From: Halichoerus grypus
Lineage: Eukaryota; Chordata; Mammalia; Carnivora; Phocidae
NCBI RefSeq assembly: GCF_964656455.1
Contig: NC_135722.1
Location: 51,540,628 to 51,604,627, forward strand
Length of the DNA stretch: 64,000 nucleotides
Direction: 5' to 3'
Shown: positions 35,457 to 48,114 of the stretch, in pieces
How the letters are laid out: each line of letters begins with the position of its first letter
Numbering within the stretch: the stretch's first letter is position 1
Made by a program: the position numbers and the translations under genes
The notes under the pieces: generated by a model
What the model was told of the DNA's origin: nothing
What the model saw: the letters and a program-made list of their open reading frames with translations, nothing else
Database searches by the model: none

Positions 35457-35519
35457 AAGTAAAAATTGCTGTAGACATTAAACAAATGATGGTCACTTCA
35501 GGAGCTCACTATTGATTTC

Positions 35520-35990
35520 ACAGTGGAGTACAAGTCCTCTGGCTCATCCCCAAGGCCCTCCACACTCCCTACCCATAATCCAGCACGTGGCCAGTTTCTT
35601 CCAGGTCTCTAACATGCAAACCTTATTTCTGTTACTGACTCACCTGAAAAGCTTTCCTCCTTCCCTCTGCTTGTTTGAACTCTACCTGTCCTTTGGGAAC
35701 TGCCTCCAGTCCCCCTCCTCCACGAAGCTTCTACAATGCCAACACTGATCTTCCCCTTCTCATTCATTACACGCGTTTATTCTGCCCTTTGTGTAAGTTT
35801 ATTTCAAAGTCCTGCACTGTCCTGTGCTGTTCTCAGTGTGCTTTGTGTATAAGCCTTTGCACCAAACTGGTACTCTATAGGGTGCAGTCTGAAGGAAGGG
35901 CCTGTATCTTTTTAATTCCTATAATGCCCAGTGCCCATTATAAATACATGTATTCAACAAATATTCACTGAGTACCCACCATGTGCTAAG
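35520..35990 (+). repeat. L2 3' region
   Basis: Long run of L2 phrases, including AAGCTTCTACAATGCC, GAAGGAAGGGCCTGTATCTTT and CAACAAATATTCACTGAGTA at the end. Confidence 0.65.
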
Positions 35991-36274
35991 GATATTGCAG
36001 GGTGCTGGGAGTATAAGCACTATAGATCCAGACCCTACCTTCAGGGAACACATTATATAACAAAGGAGAGATCTATTGATCAAATAGCTATAGGACTACA
36101 TGTTGACACTTTAAGAGCATATATCAGAGGAACCTAGAAAAGGGATACTGGTGGTCAGCTGCAGGAAAATAAAAGTTGCTGAATTAAGTAAGAATACTTA
36201 GATTTGCAATTGGATAAATCAGAGGGCAATTAATTCATTTAGAATCACAAAATATGAAAACAGAAGGAAGCTTT

Positions 36275-36395
36275 GAGATTGCAACCCAATGATCTAGTTT
36301 TACAGATGGGCCAAATGAGGCTCAGTGAAGGGCAGGGACTCCTCAAGGTTGCACAGCAAGGTTGAGTTAGTGCCAGGTCATCTGATCCCCACTTA
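36275..36395 (-). repeat. MIR, antisense
   Basis: AGTTTTACAGATGGGCCAAA, TGAGGCTCAGTGAAGGG and GGTTGCACAGCAAGGTTGAG match antisense MIR. Confidence 0.75.
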
Positions 36396-37359
36396 GCACT
36401 TCCAACCACACAGGGTTCATTACTTCAAAGGGAGTTTCTGAAGGATTCCTGAAGTGGCAAGCTCCCCCTTCTGCCCACATTTAAAAGAATTCATTTCCAA
36501 AATGATGTTCAGGAAGAAGACTGTGGTATAAACCTAAAGAGAGCATCTCTGCTGTGCTCTTTCTGGGACACTGCCAGGCCTCTATGTAAGGGAAGAGAGC
36601 ATGAATGCTAGAAGCACAACTCCCTTTGGGGAGGGAAACTTGGTCCTGGGCAAACCCCCAGTCTGACTCTAGGATGGGAACTTTGCTGCTATTCTGCAGG
36701 CCTTGACCTTCAGACTGGCATCCCTTTTTAAAGCTGCGGTACTGCCCATTGTCTGTGCATTCTGTCCACAAGCACATTCACTGAAGGAGCAAGAATGGGC
36801 CAGCAAAGGGCAGATGGCCTTGCCTTGGGAAATGTGAATTCTACTTAGCTCTATTTCCAGGCCCAGTGCAGGTGGAGGAGTACACTGGACAGAGAACAGA
36901 CCTGGCCCAGATGATGCTGACCTCTCCTTCACCCAGGGGAGACTTGGCCTCCAGCTGCCACTGTTGGCGGTGATGAGCTCATGCCGGATACCAGCCAGGC
37001 TCATCTGAGGACTGCTTGGAGCCGATTAGAGCCTTGATGAAATGCGGGTGCCTGGATGGCAGGCGGCTCTGGAGAGCTTGGGCTCTGGTGGCCAGGCACT
37101 CATCTGTAACTCAACCATGCAGTGACTCCTTATATCCAGAGGATCTGGGATACAGAAATATCTTTCCCTGGGGGTTAGCAAAGACAGTTCTTTATTCTGC
37201 ACTGGGCAAGGGGCTGACTAGGCCAAGGGCAGAGGAAGGACTCAGGGTCACTGAGGGCCCCCATTAGTCGTTACTTACCATGTGGACTGCAATTATATGA
37301 CCACAGAACCCCTCCATTCCCCACAATGCCCCTGACTGGAGTGCTGGGTCTCTTTGGAT

Positions 37360-37615
37360 GATTAGCACCCAGCACTCTCCATAGGACTTTCTCAAGTTAA
37401 GTGATGAACTGACATCTACACTTCAGGTCTCAAAACATTTGCTCAGGGAAGACTTCTCTTGCTTCAGACCAGATTAGGTCCCCATTATGCTCTCATAGGA
37501 CCCTCTATTCTTCCTCAATAACACTGATCTCAGTGACAATTAGCTAATAATTTTGTAATTATTTGCCTAATGTCTGTATTTTGCCAGAGTTTAAGCTTCA
37601 CAAGGATGGGGAGGT
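37360..37615 (+). repeat. L2 3' fragment
   Basis: CAGGGAAGACTTCTCTTGC, ATGCTCTCATAGGACCCTC and AGAGTTTAAGCTTCACAAGG resemble the L2 3' end. Confidence 0.55.
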
Positions 37616-37841
37616 GCCATAAATGTTGTTAAAGTAATAAAAGGAAGTCAACAAAAAGACCAGTTTTACAACAATAAGAGAAAGTTTTACAGATAAGTTT
37701 TGAATAGTATTCTTCAAAAGGAAACTTTTATATACAACAGAGGAGGGTTTCTTCACCACCACCTTAGCTATGGGGCCAACTGGGTCCTCCTGGCTTTCTG
37801 GCCTGCAACCACTCATCCACACAAGCCAATCGTTCCTGTTT

Positions 37842-38031
37842 TTTTTTTTTTTTTAATGAGAGAGAGAGAGAAGGAGAGAGTGAGAACGAGTGGGGGGGAG
37901 GGGCAGAAGGAGAGGGAGAAGCAAACTTCCCACTGAGCAGGGAGCCTGATGCGGGGCTCAATCCCAGGACCCTGAGATCATGACCTGAACCTAAGGCAGA
38001 CGCTTAACCAACTGAGCCACCCAGGCGCCCT
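37842..38031 (-). mobile_element. CAN-SINE, deleted tail
   Basis: The copy lacks the AAAGATTTTATTTATTTA segment and goes directly from poly(T) to a GA-rich run. The 5' end CCACCCAGGCGCCC is intact. A possible imperfect duplication (CAATCGTTCCTG and CAATGGCTCCTG) flanks it. Confidence 0.9.
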
Positions 38032-38084
38032 CAATGGCTCCTGATTTTGAGTGGCACGGAGGATTTTCTTTCTTTCTTTCACTT

Positions 38085-38255
38085 ATAACAGCTTTACTGA
38101 GATATACTTTATATACCATAAAGCTCACCCACTTATATATTTAATGCTTTTTTAGTATATTTACAGAGTTGTACAATCATTATCATAATTTGATTTTAGA
38201 ATATTTTTACCACCCCCCAAAGAAACCTTGTACCCATTAGCAGTCACTACCCATC
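38085..38255 (-). mobile_element. Old L1 3' end, antisense
   Basis: ACAGCTTTACTGAGATATAC, CAGAGTTGTACAATCATTAT and ACCCATTAGCAGTCACTACC are the antisense 3' UTR of old L1s, as in the element at 19030. Confidence 0.8.
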
Positions 38256-39189
38256 CTCCCACAGACAACTATTGGCATGGAGGGTTTTTAGCTCTGTATC
38301 CAAACAATATGAGGAAACCTTCAGTGTCCAATTATCTGACATGATCTCTTCATCATACAGATGAAAAAAAGTGACGCCAGAGATGCCGCGAGTCCGACAG
38401 GGATGAGATGGTGGCAAGCTGGGTGCCTGCATCCTAATGGCAGTGCTCTGTTCACTCCGCTACACAGTCTGACTGTGTGTCCCAAATGTTCTATCCCACT
38501 GGACTTCAAGCTACTTGAGGGCAGAGGCTATATTCTGCTCATTTGTCTTCCCTTCTTGCCCAGGAGGACCATCAGAGCAGTGATGTCTCAGGTTGGTCCA
38601 TGTACTGGCACCAGTCTGTGAGCCTTGATACCAGTCCTCGATGAGATAAGTACAGTGAGAGTATCTGGAAACTGTTACAGAACTTCGGGTAATTTTATAT
38701 CTGTTGAACCCAATGACAAATCCGGGCCTCTATTTTGTATGCCTTTTTAAAATATAATTTTTCCAGTAATTTATTTTTATTGTTTTTTACAAAAGTATTG
38801 GTTATGACAGACTGCAAATTCAAACAACAAAAAGAAACAGATCTTTCATAGATTGTTTGAGAAGTGCTGCTTTAAAGCAACCCATTCTCCACTTTCTTCT
38901 GCTTTCCCTTTTCCCTCTCAGTTTCCTTGTATCTCTTGCACTGGCTCTTTTCATGCTCACATCTGAAATGTAGGTTCTCTCAGTTGTGTGCTTGGGTCTC
39001 TTTAGCTCTACAACTTTCCATGGGCAACTCACAGATGCAGCCAGCTTCCACCACCCTGAAGAGACCAACAGCTCTGAAATTTTCATGCTCAACTTAGAGT
39101 CTTTTCTCTCTTGAACCTCAGGCCCATTCATCCAGCTGCCTGCTACACACCTCTCCAAGAGTGTCCCACAGGTTCCCTGATTGGTCAAT

Positions 39190-39930
39190 GGCTATTTATT
39201 AATCACCTACCATATGCCAGCTGTGAGGTTTTTTTTCCCCTAGGAACTATGAATATAGCAGTAAAATAAAGAGGCAAGGTCTCTATGATCATAAGGTTTA
39301 CATTTTAGTGGGGGAGAGAAAGATGATGAACCAATAAACATGATCATTTTAGGGACTGATAAACAGCAGAAAGAAGGTAAAGTGGGATAATATGAAAGAA
39401 AGTGACTGGGGGAGCTATTTTACTAAGGTGCTCAGGGAAGGCCTCTCTGAGGAGGGGAAGTTTGTGTTGAGACCTCAATTCCCAAGGGGGAAATGATCCC
39501 AATCACTGGGAGAGGTAGGTACAGAGGCCCTGCCAAGGGAAGGAGTTCAGTGTGCCTAGGAATAAGAAAAGGCCAGTGTAACTGGAGAATAGTGAACAAG
39601 GGGGAGAGTGGCTAGAGATGAGGTCACATAGGCAGGCAGGGTCTGGGTTCCGTGGGGCCTTATAGGCTCTGGTAAGGAGTTTAGATTTCATTTTGGTGTC
39701 AGTGGCATACCAATGGAAGGTTTTAAGTAGAACAACCACAAGATCAAGGTTTTAAAAAGATCCCCCCGGCTATTATTTGGAGGATGGATCTGGGGAGACA
39801 AGAGTGGAAATGGTGGGACTAGCCAAGAAGCTGCACTGATCATCACCCTGGGACTAGAGCTGCAGCAATGGAAATGGGAAAACAGGAATGCGTTCAAGAT
39901 GTGCTTTAGAGGTACAACTGACAGGACTTA
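39190..39930 (-). repeat. L2 region, antisense
   Basis: ATTAATCACCTACCATATGC, AAGGCCTCTCTGAGGAGGG, CTGCCAAGGGAAGGAGTTC and TTAGATTTCATTTTGGTGTC follow antisense L2 over roughly 700 bp, one of the longer L2 pieces here. Confidence 0.65.
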
Positions 39931-40283
39931 ACTGAAGGACCTGACAGGGAATGTAAGGGAATAAGAGAATTCAAGGATGATGCCAGAATTTGGAGCCTGA
40001 AAACTATGTAGATGATGGTATCATTTATTTAGATGAGGAAGACCTGGTAGATGCCAATTTTGGGAGAAAAGCAGATGCATATTTTGGCCAGGTTGACACT
40101 GAGACCGAGGGAAAAACAGGAGCTGGGGGAGTGGATTAAGTGAATAGGGATCGTTCCTTTTCAGGACTTTTACCATGAAGGGATGGAGAGAAATGAGGCA
40201 GAAGCTGCAGGGAGATATGAGGCGCCGGGAAATTTTTTAGTTTGCTTTGTTGTTTAAGATGGGTGATACCAGGGCATGTTTTT

Positions 40284-40497
40284 TTTTTTTTTTTAAAGAT
40301 TTTATTTATTTATTTGCCAGAGGGAGAGAGAGAGGGAGAGAGAGAGGGAGAGTACAAGCAGGGGGAGTGGCAGGCAGAGGGAGAAGCAGACTCCCCGCTG
40401 AGCAGAGAGCCCGATGTGGGACTCGATCCCAGGACCCTGGGATCATGACCTGAGCCGAAGGCAGACACTTAACCATCTGAGCCACCCAGGCGCCCCC
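40284..40497 (-). mobile_element. CAN-SINE
   Basis: Antisense full-length copy with duplication CAGGGCATGTTTTT (40270-40283, 40498-40511). The GA-rich part is enlarged. Confidence 0.95.
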
Positions 40498-41119
40498 CAG
40501 GGCATGTTTTTATGCTGACTGGAATCAGCCAGCAGAGAGGGGAACAAAGGTAATGCAGGAGAGATAAGGGATAACTGGAGGGGCAAAGTCCTTGAGAAGC
40601 ACGAGGAAACAGGAGCCTGAGCCCAAATGCAGGGTTGGTCTTAGGAACTGTAGAGGAAGGAGGGCGGCATTCAAGTACAGATGGGGGGTAAGCTAGTGGA
40701 AGCGGTGGGAAGATGAGATAGTTCCCCTCTGACTACAATGTATTTTCTGTAGGAAGTGTGAGGTGGGATCATTGGCTTGGGAGCTGGAGGAGAGGACTGA
40801 AGGACTGAAGGTCTGAGGAAAAACAAGGTATAAAAAAAGCTCTAGAATAAGATGATGATTTTACCCACAAGTACAGTGGGGTGGATGGCAGTGAGATTTA
40901 TGGTTGTAAATGCAAAGTGAGTCCCCTTAGCATGGTTGTGTCATGTTTTTCTCCAGCAATATTCAGTTGTTCTGATACAGACATGAAGTAAAAAGAAATT
41001 GGGTTTAACTAGGGTTAGTGTTTCATCAGATGAGTGTAAAGAAGGGAGAAAGCAGCAAGGGAATCATCAAAACATCGGGCCATGGAATCTAAAAGTGGGA
41101 GAGAAGGAGGAAATAGTCA

Positions 41120-41330
41120 AAATAGCACTGGTCATTCCCCTGTACCTCCAATCCTGTATTTCCTATCTCCGCCCAGGCACATGCCATCTACTCAGACATT
41201 CAGCCCAGAACCTGGACCTCATCTTGACTCCTCCTTCTCTCTCATGGTCTGATCCTATGGATCCTACTCCTCACTCTTTCTGGGATCAGTCTTCTCCCCC
41301 CTTCCCAAAGTAACTGCCTTGGCTTAGGCC
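41120..41330 (+). repeat. L2 fragment
   Basis: CCTGGACCTCATCTTGACTC and a C/T-rich run fit an internal L2 3' segment. Confidence 0.5.
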
Positions 41331-41404
41331 TCACCTAGACAATTACAACAGCTTTCAAATGAAATATTTTCCCTTTTTCCAACCATGCCCCTTCTTATCC
41401 ATGT

Positions 41405-41870
41405 TTTTCCATTTTCTTTAACCTTTCTTTCAAGTATAACATATATACAGAAAAGTACAAAAAATACATAAGGGTATATATAGCTCAAAGAATTCTCATC
41501 AAGGTGGATACAGCTGCACAACCAGCATCTAGATAAAGAAATAGAATATCACACATCCCAGAAGCCCCCTGGTGCCCTCTCCCAGTCACTACCTGCCTGC
41601 TTGAGGGTAACCACTAGCCTGACTTCTTACACCATTGGTTAGTATTGTCTATTTTGAACTCTGTATATAAATGCAGTCATACAGTAAGTACTCTTTCATG
41701 TCTGGCTTGTGTCCAGAATGTTAGGTTTGTGAGATTCATTCATGTTGAAAGAGACTGTTTGATCATTCACTCATTCAACTGATTATTCCATTGTGTGAAC
41801 ATTCCATAATTTATCCATTCGAGTACTGATAAACATTTTTGAAACTCCTAAACCATTTTTCAAGTTAACA
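41405..41870 (-). mobile_element. Old L1 3' fragment, antisense (tentative)
   Basis: TTTCAAGTATAACATATATAC, AAAGTACAAAAAATACATAA, TAAATGCAGTCATACAGTAA and GATTATTCCATTGTGTGAAC resemble the antisense 3' part of old L1s. Confidence 0.55.
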
Positions 41871-41879
41871 TAAATCCAA

Positions 41880-42420
41880 TCCTTCCCTCCCCTGAATTGT
41901 AATGCTTTCCCACTGGAGGATAAAGTCCAATTTCCTTAGCAGAGCTTGGTAGAGGCCTCCATTATTGGCTCCTGCTTTCCATTCTTGCCTTCTGAGCCTT
42001 CCATCCATACCCTATAAATTCAGCTCTTCTGAACTACCTGCAATGTTTTGAATGTATTGAAGTATGCTGCTTCATACTCCATGCCTCTGGAGATGCTGTT
42101 CCCTCTGCCTTTCTCCTTCATCCACCTGGTAAACTTGTATTCATCCTGTAAGACTTAGTGCAGACACCATCCCCTACACCATGCTTTCCCTGCCCTCCCC
42201 AGGGACTGAAAGGTCTTTTCTCTGTGATCCCTCAGCACCTCCTATACATCTCCATTAATATACCCGATAGCAATTCTTTGTTAAAATGTCTGATTTCCTC
42301 TCTGAACTATGAGTTCCTTAAGGGCAAAGACCATGTCTGGATCGTCTTTATTTCCCAGGTGCCTAGGGTAGGACCTATGACAGGAGAGGTACTCAGTAAG
42401 TGTTTGAAAAATGAATGAAA
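41880..42420 (+). repeat. L2 3' end
   Basis: TTTGAATGTATTGAAGTATGC, GAGTTCCTTAAGGGCAAAGA, CCATGTCTGGATCGTC and GTGTTTGAAAAATGAATGAA give the L2 3' end in order. Confidence 0.75.
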
Positions 42421-43477
42421 AGACTTGCCCAGGGGTTACATAGGACACTGGAGCTGGAAGGGGTCCATGGGATCAGCTACTCTAACTTCTCTATTTTACT
42501 GAGGAGAAGAAAGGATTTGCTGGTAGCAGAGCCAGAGCATCTGATCTTCAGCCCAGTGCTCATTCTCCTTCTTTGCACCGCCAGCAAGAATCAGAGGGTG
42601 AAGTTTCCAGAGGACAGCCTGAGGCAAAGCCGACTCCCTCAGCATCTGGCAGTACAGCCAGATGGACAGACAGTGAAGTGGAACAAGAAATGGAACTCTA
42701 AGTTTCCAGCCCCCAAAACAAACTAACAGTCTGTTAAAGGGAAGATGTCAGCACTGGAAAGGCTCTTTGCCTTAGGCAGAGATGGTGGGGAATTTGACTC
42801 ATCTGATGATGGCTGGGTAGCACTGAGGACTGAGCTGTGTGCCCTTGGGAGAGAAGGGCAAGGAAGAGCCATGAAAGCAGGTAGAAGAAAAGAGGCTAAG
42901 GGAAGCCCTCGGGAAAGTGCTATTAGGTTTCATAAAGGCCAAGTGTTTCTGAGGTGATGAGCACTGAAAAGGCAGTGGTACTGTAACTGCAAAGATAGCT
43001 GCCAAGAGGTGGCTCGTGTGTGAAGCTCTAAAACACCAGATACAATCTGACACTAAGAGCGAGTGGGCCAGGAAACAAGGGTGCCACATCTCCAAACGGA
43101 AAATCTAGAGTGGTCTTAGAGATTTATCAGCGCATCCGAACATGTACTAAACTATGTGCAGAGCACCGTGGCAAAGGAGGCAGGGGCAAATCAGACACCG
43201 TCCTTGCCCTCAGTCTACCTCAATCTAGAAGTGGGGACTGGACCCAAATCCCAGGGAGCAGGGAAGAGTTCAGAAGGGAAGTGGCATTAAAGATGGGGAC
43301 TGGCTGGCAGAAAAACCTGCCTGAGTAAAGGCACCAAGTGTGAGCTCTGAGGCGACACTACTGTACAGCTGGAAATCAGGGTAGCAGTGGGAAAAAGTGA
43401 GGTGAGGGTCAGACTATACCACCACCAAAATCAGGTTAAAAAGTTAGGATGGGTAGGATTCTTTATATATTTTGTAT

Positions 43478-43497
43478 ATGTGTGTGTGTGTGTGTTT
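43478..43497 (+). repeat. (TG)n microsatellite
   Basis: Short TG dinucleotide run directly left of an antisense SINE. Confidence 0.85.
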
Positions 43498-43500
43498 ATT

Positions 43501-43598
43501 TTAAAGATCTTATTGTCTTTAAGTAATCTCTACACCCAACATGAGGCTCCAACCCCAAGAGCTGCATGCTCTACAGACTGAGCCAGCCAGGTGCCCCT
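43501..43598 (-). mobile_element. Old short CAN-SINE, antisense
   Basis: TAATCTCTACACCCAACATG, GAGCTGCATGCTCTACAGAC and AGCCAGCCAGGTGCCCC belong to the older short subfamily. Confidence 0.88.
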
Positions 43599-43639
43599 AT
43601 TTTGCATTTATTTTTTAACAAGTAAGCACTGAGTGTTTC

Positions 43640-43850
43640 TGAAGTTAATAATAGTAGGTATTATCTATAAAGTGCCTACTCTGTAGAACCTACACATGCC
43701 CTACTCATGACAAAACCATCGAGAGCAGGTGGCACACTCCCATTTCCAGATGAGGAAAGAGAACCTCAGAGCAGCCCGTAGCTTGCCCAAGACCACAGGC
43801 TCTTTGGTGGCAGGGCCTGCATTCAGATCCTGACTCCACAGTTCATGCTT
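43640..43850 (-). repeat. MIR, antisense
   Basis: GTAGGTATTATCTATAAAGT, CCAGATGAGGAAAGAGAACC and CAAGACCACAGGCTCTTTGG match antisense MIR. Confidence 0.65.
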
Positions 43851-44739
43851 TCTCCTTGCAGCATTCCTCAACTGGGTTGCTCCTCTGAATCACATACAGG
43901 AAATTATCTGAGCAACGATTTTCTCAATTCTCCCAAGAATGGTGCATAACGTGTACCAATTTTAGATGCCTGGGAGAGGAGTTATTCCTTGTGTACAAGG
44001 GATGCCTTAGAGCACCAGGGCTCAATTCTCTGGAGGAATCCTGGTTGAGGAAGGCTGCCATGATTGGAACTATGTCTCAGGAGGATGGATCTGGCAGTGG
44101 GATCACATCCCTGGGAGGAAACAGCTGCGAAAGCCCCTGCAGAGCCCTAGAAATACTGGGAGAGTCAGCTCCAGGGGCTTGAGGGAGGCAGCTCCCCACC
44201 CTCCCCGATAAATCCTCTTCCCAGTCATCCTGTCTCTCCCTCCCTACCTCCCTCCAACCTTTTCTTATACTTGGTAGTCAAGTGCTGAGGCAGAACTTTC
44301 CAGCTCGTAAGCCAACAACACAGGCAGAAGCAGCACGTTCACAGAATGAAAACCACAAAGACCTCCACTTCTGTGTGGAGCTCAGGAGCAGAAAATTGGT
44401 ACTCGTGAATTCAGAACTCAGAACCGACCCAAAGAAGTCTGTCTGGCAAACTCCCATTAACCTTCCTGATAAGGCTTAAGCACACACACACCCCGCCCCC
44501 TACCCCCAGGCGTTCTATAACTGACTCCATCTCCCTGCTCACTAGGCAGGGGTATTTCCTTCTTTGTGTCCCCAGAGCTCCTGTCCAGTCCCCTGCCAGA
44601 CACCCACCCAGCTGTCACCACCTGTTTCCATATCTATCTCCTCTGCCAGTCTGATAGTCTCTCAGGGTCAGGGTCAATTTGCCTGATCCATCTAGGATGC
44701 CCTGAAGTCCATGGTCTCAGAAATAACAACTACGTAGCC

Positions 44740-44815
44740 CACAGTGACAATGCAGAGCTGAGATTTAAACCCAGGTCTGTCAGACTCCCAAGCTTGTGTT
44801 CTTTTCACTATGTTA
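44740..44815 (-). repeat. MIR fragment, antisense
   Basis: GCAGAGCTGAGATTTAAACC, then CAGGTCTGTCAGACTCCCAA, is the 5' part of an antisense MIR. Confidence 0.55.
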
Positions 44816-45119
44816 CAGGACCTCCTAAAGATGACGAAATGACCTGTGCTAAACACCCAGCCCAACATTGCAAGAGCTCAGAGGTGGTGCTATCAGAGTG
44901 TACCAGAGCACCAAGAGAAGCTTCCTGAGAGAGGGAGGCCTTGAAAGGCCCGAAGATCTAGATGAGAAGAGAGGCAACACGGTGGTGTTTTAGGTAGGGT
45001 GGAGAAGTTGTGGCAGAAAGAGAATTAAGGAGTCTTTAGGCAGGAGCACAGGTTTTACATGAGGAGGAAATAGGAGGATTATAGCTGTCAGGGGGAGAGT
45101 TTGACTTCTTTAGACTAAT

Positions 45120-45345
45120 CATGGCGCACCTACCACGTATCGGGGCTTTTACAGACATTATCGCTAGTCCCCACGTTACCCCTGTGATACTTCCCAGGTG
45201 TTACCTGACAGTGAAGAAGGCTGAAGCCTAGAGAGTTAAGGCAACATATCCAAGGCAATACAGCTAGTAGGTGGGGAAGGTGGGATTTAAACCCAGGTTG
45301 GCCTGACTCTAAGTCTGCAGTGTCCTTTCTATTACTCCATGCTGC
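45120..45345 (-). repeat. MIR, antisense
   Basis: GCACCTACCACGTATCGGGG, then GCAATACAGCTAGTAGGTGG and TTTAAACCCAGGTTGGCCTG. Confidence 0.75.
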
Positions 45346-45807
45346 ATCTTAAGGGGTCAGAGAACTGCCTGCATTAATAGACTGATGCTGCTGCCTGGAC
45401 CTCCTCCCAGCTCTCATATGGGGACCCCTGGCCAGAGGGCAAGAGCGGCTGGCTTCTCTAGCTCTAACCCTCTACAATCTGGGGGCCCCAGAGCCCTGTG
45501 GACTCAGCAATTTCAAAGACAAGGGTTCTGTGTGGACCTCGTGAAAACAGGCTGCCCCTGTGCCTAGGCCTGCCTTGGATCTCCCAGAGAGCCTCCCTCT
45601 AAGTTGCTGCAGCAAAGCCAGGGGCAAATACAGGCTGAGAAAGCTAGATGGGCAGGAAGGCCTGCCTTCCCTGAAACCCTCGGGAGGAGGTCAGCTGAGG
45701 TCAGAAGACTTTGGAAATGTGACTGGCAATAGCCCCTAGGACAAGGGAGCAGGATCTTGCCTCTCGGTTGGCTGGTCACACACACAGAGGCAGACCAAGA
45801 GAGGTCA

Positions 45808-45831
45808 AGGGGGGGGCGGAGGGGGGCTAGA
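45808..45831 (+). repeat. G-rich tract (possible G-quadruplex)
   Basis: Two long G runs separated by CGGA on the plus strand. Confidence 0.6.
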
Positions 45832-47294
45832 AGTTGGCAGGCCTGCAGGCCCTGAGTGACGGCCACTTGTTCAGGTCAGGAAAGGAGAAATAAGTGGGTT
45901 AATGGTTTTGGCCCTTGAGGCTGGGAGGCTAGGGCAGGGGTTGTAAATGGATGCTGGGTAAAAAAGCAGGTGGGCGAACTGTAAAGTTGGGGGCTAAGGG
46001 CATCTGTTCCAAGTCAACAGGCAGGAACCATGCCCCTGGAACGGCTCAAAGGACCAGCCTTGGCCTGGGGGGTTGAGGGTGGGGACGCTTCATAAAAGGC
46101 CTGTGCATCTTCATTTCAAAGGTGTTCAATCTGGAAGGCTGGGTGAGGGTCTCTCTTTAGACTGAACTCCCTGTCTGTCTGAGGGCTGAGGGGAAGCAGG
46201 GAATGTAAACCACTGGACAATGGCTGGGAGTACTGATTGATTTTAAGGCTTGGCAGAAAGAAGCCCCACGGTGAATGCTCCAATTCTTAGCTGCAAATGT
46301 CTTGCCTGAGATCTAAGTAGCATCTTGCTTGGAGACGTTTTCTAAGTCTCCGCTTCTGAGAGCAGTGAGTTCTTGCTCTGAAAGCATCAATCATTCCCGG
46401 CACTGTCACCACATCCATGAGCAGTCCTACACCTCACAGTGTTCATGCCCCAGACCCAGGCATACTCTGCTGCTCTGGGGCAGGTCGCCTAGGCTTGGGG
46501 GTATGGGCCAGGCGTAGGTTCTAAGCCAGCGTGGCTGTGGCTGACAGAAGGTGGCAGGATTTGGGGATTACTGGTAAACCCCTCCAGCCCAATCACACGG
46601 CAAGGACTAGAACATGATCTCGGAATGTTAGGCTGTGGAAGCAAGGGCTCTGGAACTGAAAGAACTTTCTTTGAATACTGGATTTTGAAAAAGTGATTCA
46701 GCTGCAGAGGACAGTTGGCAGAAGTTAGAGAACAAAATCACAGTGTATTTGGAAAAAGATGTTTTAACCAGTTAGAGAAGAACTAAAATGGAATGGACTC
46801 CTGGGGAAGAAGTAGGGTTCCCTCAGTCCCTGCCACGGTCCAAGGAAAGGCCAGCCTGCCGGCTGTTGAAGATTCCTGCCAGGAGGAGGGGAAGCAGGCA
46901 ATCAGGGTGACTCAGAGAACTTCTGAGGCCCCTTCCAGCTCCCAGGCTCTATGGAGAATGACCACCGACAAGGAGGACCTTGGTATCCAGGCCCAAGAGA
47001 GGGTCCCTAGGCCCTCAAGGAGTGGCAGCAAGGGCATAAACAGGCAGTCATGTGCCATACTTATTCAGAGGCCTGGGCATAACACCCTAGGTAAGATGCT
47101 TCTCTTGCTACCCCAAGGCGAGGCCAGAATGGGTAAGGGGAAGTGGGAGGGAAAGTGACAGCTTGGGAAGTATCTGGCAGGGTGGCAGGTAACTCTGTAC
47201 CAGACCTACATAGGATGAGCCCAGCCTGAATTGAGGGATGGCACATACTGCCCCTCCAATTAAACCAATACTCTCCAAAGGGAGGGTATTCAGT

Positions 47295-47600
47295 GAACAA
47301 AGATTTATTGAGTGCCTACTGTATGCCAGGTACCGTACTAGGTGCTGGGGACAAATCAGTGGCCTTTAGGGAGTGAGTCAAGTTAGGGAGAAGGCTACTG
47401 AACCCACGAAAATAATTCCAGATTGTGACAAGAGCGATGATGGGAAAGAAGAGCATGCCATGATCCAGAGTAATGAAAGGGGCCTAATTTAGACTGAGGT
47501 GGGGGGATGGGATCAAGGAGAATGTCTTTGAGACCTGCATTGGTACAGACTTGAAGGGCCTCCGTCCTTGTTCTACTAGCCCTGCTCTGGAAGTGACAGG
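47295..47600 (-). repeat. L2 fragment, antisense
   Basis: TGAACAAAGATTTATTGAGT, GCCTACTGTATGCCAGGTAC, TAGGTGCTGGGGACAAATCA and GGGGCCTAATTTAGACTGAG are antisense L2 3' end phrases. It lies about 300 bp from the CLPB ankyrin 3 exon. Confidence 0.7.
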
Positions 47601-47891
47601 GGAGAAGAGAGGACAATTTTGGGGAGACGCACAATCAAGAAAACTAAGAGCATATGCAGATAGGCAGGATGCTGTGGTGTGTGACACACACGTAGGCAAA
47701 GAACGCATTCCAGCCACATGAAGGCAAATCACACATCCCAGAGCCACTCTCATGAGGTGGAGCCACCCTCGAGGCATTTCCAGCTTTGGAAGGGTAACAG
47801 AGCTCTGGGGAAGCATGGATTTTCCAGAGTGGAGAGGCTGCCAAGTACTCTTTCCCTGCCAAACCCCAGCTCCATTCACCCATGCGCTCAC

Positions 47892-48020
47892 CTCCATCAA
47901 GCAGCTCCTTGACAGTGCGGTAGTCATCAGCAAGGACAGCATAGTGCAGGGCTGTGCAGCCCTTGAAGCTGGCACGGTTGTTCAGCCGGTTGTTGAAGTC
48001 ATCCTCTCGGGTGACCAGGA
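47892..48020 (-). CDS. CLPB: CLPB exon encoding ankyrin repeat 3
   Basis: This 129-bp exon follows the acceptor TGTCCCCCCAG and ends at the donor GGAG|GTGAGC. It reads (V)[15 protein letters not shown], then [18 protein letters not shown], then RTVKELLDG. The [23 protein letters not shown] stretch is a canonical ankyrin repeat (TxLHxA, then the second helix). In human CLPB this is repeat 3, near residues 265-295. The exon starts with two bases that finish a Val codon and ends with the first base of a Gly codon, which matches the flanking exons exactly. It is the constitutive exon just after the cassette. The larger antisense open frame that overlaps it is a shadow. Confidence 0.96.
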
Positions 48021-48114
48021 CTGGGGGGACAGCAACACAAACCCTCCCATTAGCAACAAATGCCAGGAGCCACCAATCTCACCTTTCTCTTGGTGTTTTA
48101 TTTCCCTCCCTCAC

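Larger units (their letters stand above)
17481..47891 (-). other. CLPB: CLPB intron between the ankyrin 3 and ankyrin 4 exons (30,411 bp)
   Basis: This is the largest intron in the window. It holds an antisense L1 split by a SINE (19030-19765), a large old L1 (about 32080-34610) with two nested SINEs, a 323-bp DNA transposon with terminal inverted repeats (30308-30630), an MLT1-like LTR (34619-35105), and many L2 and MIR pieces. Unique blocks at 21560-22110, 29815-30145 and 30655-31260 are the best candidates for conserved noncoding sequence. The stretches 17490-18450, 42550-43440, 43860-44690 and 45370-47290 show no gene and no repeat that I can classify. Confidence 0.88.

Noticed and set aside
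47484..47975. 163-codon minus-strand open frame overlapping the CLPB ankyrin 3 exon
   Set aside because: It is in a different frame from the real exon (47892-48020), whose frame is fixed by the TALHYA ankyrin motif and matching splice phases.
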